Of a stretch of 64,000 nucleotides of DNA, positions 63,688 to 64,000 are shown piece by piece. A program made the position numbers and the translations under genes. Positions within the stretch are counted from its first letter, which is position 1. The number at the start of each line of letters is the position of its first letter. The stretch is from contig NZ_QQOH01000002.1 in the NCBI RefSeq assembly GCF_003345655.1, forward strand, positions 248,001 to 312,000. The letters are read 5' to 3'. The notes under the pieces were generated by a model. The model saw only the letters and a program-made list of their open reading frames with translations. It did no database searches and was not told the DNA's origin. The stretch comes from Motiliproteus coralliicola (lineage in GTDB: Bacteria; Pseudomonadota; Gammaproteobacteria; Pseudomonadales; Balneatricaceae).

Positions 63688-64000
63688 GAGGGTATTAGTA
63701 GTTGCAGCCCATGCGGATGATGAGACATTAGGGTGTGGTGGTACTATCGCCATGCATGTTTCACAAGGAGACTCTGTTACAGTAATGTTTATGACTGATG
63801 GTGTCTCTTCACGAAACAATAATTCTGACGATTCTTCACGAAGGAAAACAGCATCTAATCAAGCAATGACTGCATTAGGTGTTAGCGATGTCCGTCAATT
63901 AAATTTTCCTGATAATAAAATGGATAGTGTTCCGTTACTTGATGTTGTAAAACATATTGAAATAGTAATAGATGATATAAAGCCTGAAATTGTCTACACG
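63680..64000 (+). CDS. PIG-L/LmbE-family deacetylase, 3' partial
   Basis: The first 107 residues are in view, cut by the right edge. They show the Zn-binding AHADDE motif (residues 10-15) followed by [11 protein letters not shown], characteristic of N-acetylglucosamine deacetylase-like enzymes. Placed behind pseI it may deacetylate a pseudaminic acid amino group, making way for formylation. Its start overlaps pseI. Confidence 0.85.
   Translation, partial: MTKRVLVVAAHADDETLGCGGTIAMHVSQGDSVTVMFMTDGVSSRNNNSDDSSRRKTASNQAMTALGVSDVRQLNFPDNKMDSVPLLDVVKHIEIVIDDIKPEIVYT

Overview
The window reads as chromosomal DNA of a marine-type gammaproteobacterium. I place it near the Oceanospirillales/Pseudomonas lineage because of the hom-thrC-recJ run, the divergent EtfD / EtfBA locus, an N-terminal EtfD start like that of Pseudomonas, NdpA, class I fumarase, PcaC-like and AzlCD genes, and several solo periplasmic binding proteins. 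The genus is an inference. No rRNA, tRNA, CRISPR array, prophage or intact insertion sequence was recognised.

Layout. 1-12 kb is housekeeping: a membrane coiled-coil protein cut by the left edge, ThpR, TrhP with a UbiA-type prenyltransferase, class I fumarase, a TRIC-family channel, homoserine dehydrogenase, threonine synthase, a DUF218 protein and RecJ. 12-24.8 kb holds a histidine-kinase-like protein that has lost its phospho-acceptor His, the EtfD // EtfBA electron-transfer locus with a compact divergent control region, an alpha/beta hydrolase, a PAS kinase/FixJ-type regulator pair, NhaA, a TolC-type outer membrane protein and NdpA. 24.8-43 kb is more accessory: bacteriohemerythrin, three SBP-type periplasmic sensors (one fused to GGDEF), a glutamine amidotransferase, a lipoate-ligase-like protein, TauE, a D-2-hydroxyacid dehydrogenase, a PcaC-like protein, AzlCD, ArfB and a Sui1 protein, a lipid-kinase-like protein with an extra helical domain, YfbR and a GAF-PAS-GGDEF-EAL protein.

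43-50.7 kb (all minus strand) is a coherent D-amino-acid / 5-oxoproline module: alanine racemase, D-amino acid aminotransferase, a LysR regulator, a DUF4392 glutamate-cyclase-domain protein, PxpC, PxpB, PxpA and a DUF1445 protein. DUF1445 and DUF4392 are the two halves of the vertebrate D-glutamate cyclase, here as separate genes bracketing the oxoprolinase subunits. Two 17-bp palindromes matching at 12 of 17 positions lie upstream of the DUF1445-pxp unit and of lysR. They point to one LysR regulon running from D-Ala or D-Glu through 5-oxoproline to glutamate.

From about 52.8 kb to the right edge the DNA becomes visibly richer in A+T and turns into a surface-polysaccharide locus: Wzz, WecB, WecC, a decayed segment with remnants of a Rossmann-type gene start and of a Wzx-like flippase, then pseB-pseC-pseF-pseG, two formyltransferase-fold proteins, pseI and a PIG-L deacetylase cut by the right edge. 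PseH, the usual N-acetyltransferase, is absent. The paired formyltransferase-like genes plus the deacetylase sit in its place, suggesting a modified pseudaminic acid. These genes overlap by about 4-11 bases, as in a tightly coupled operon.
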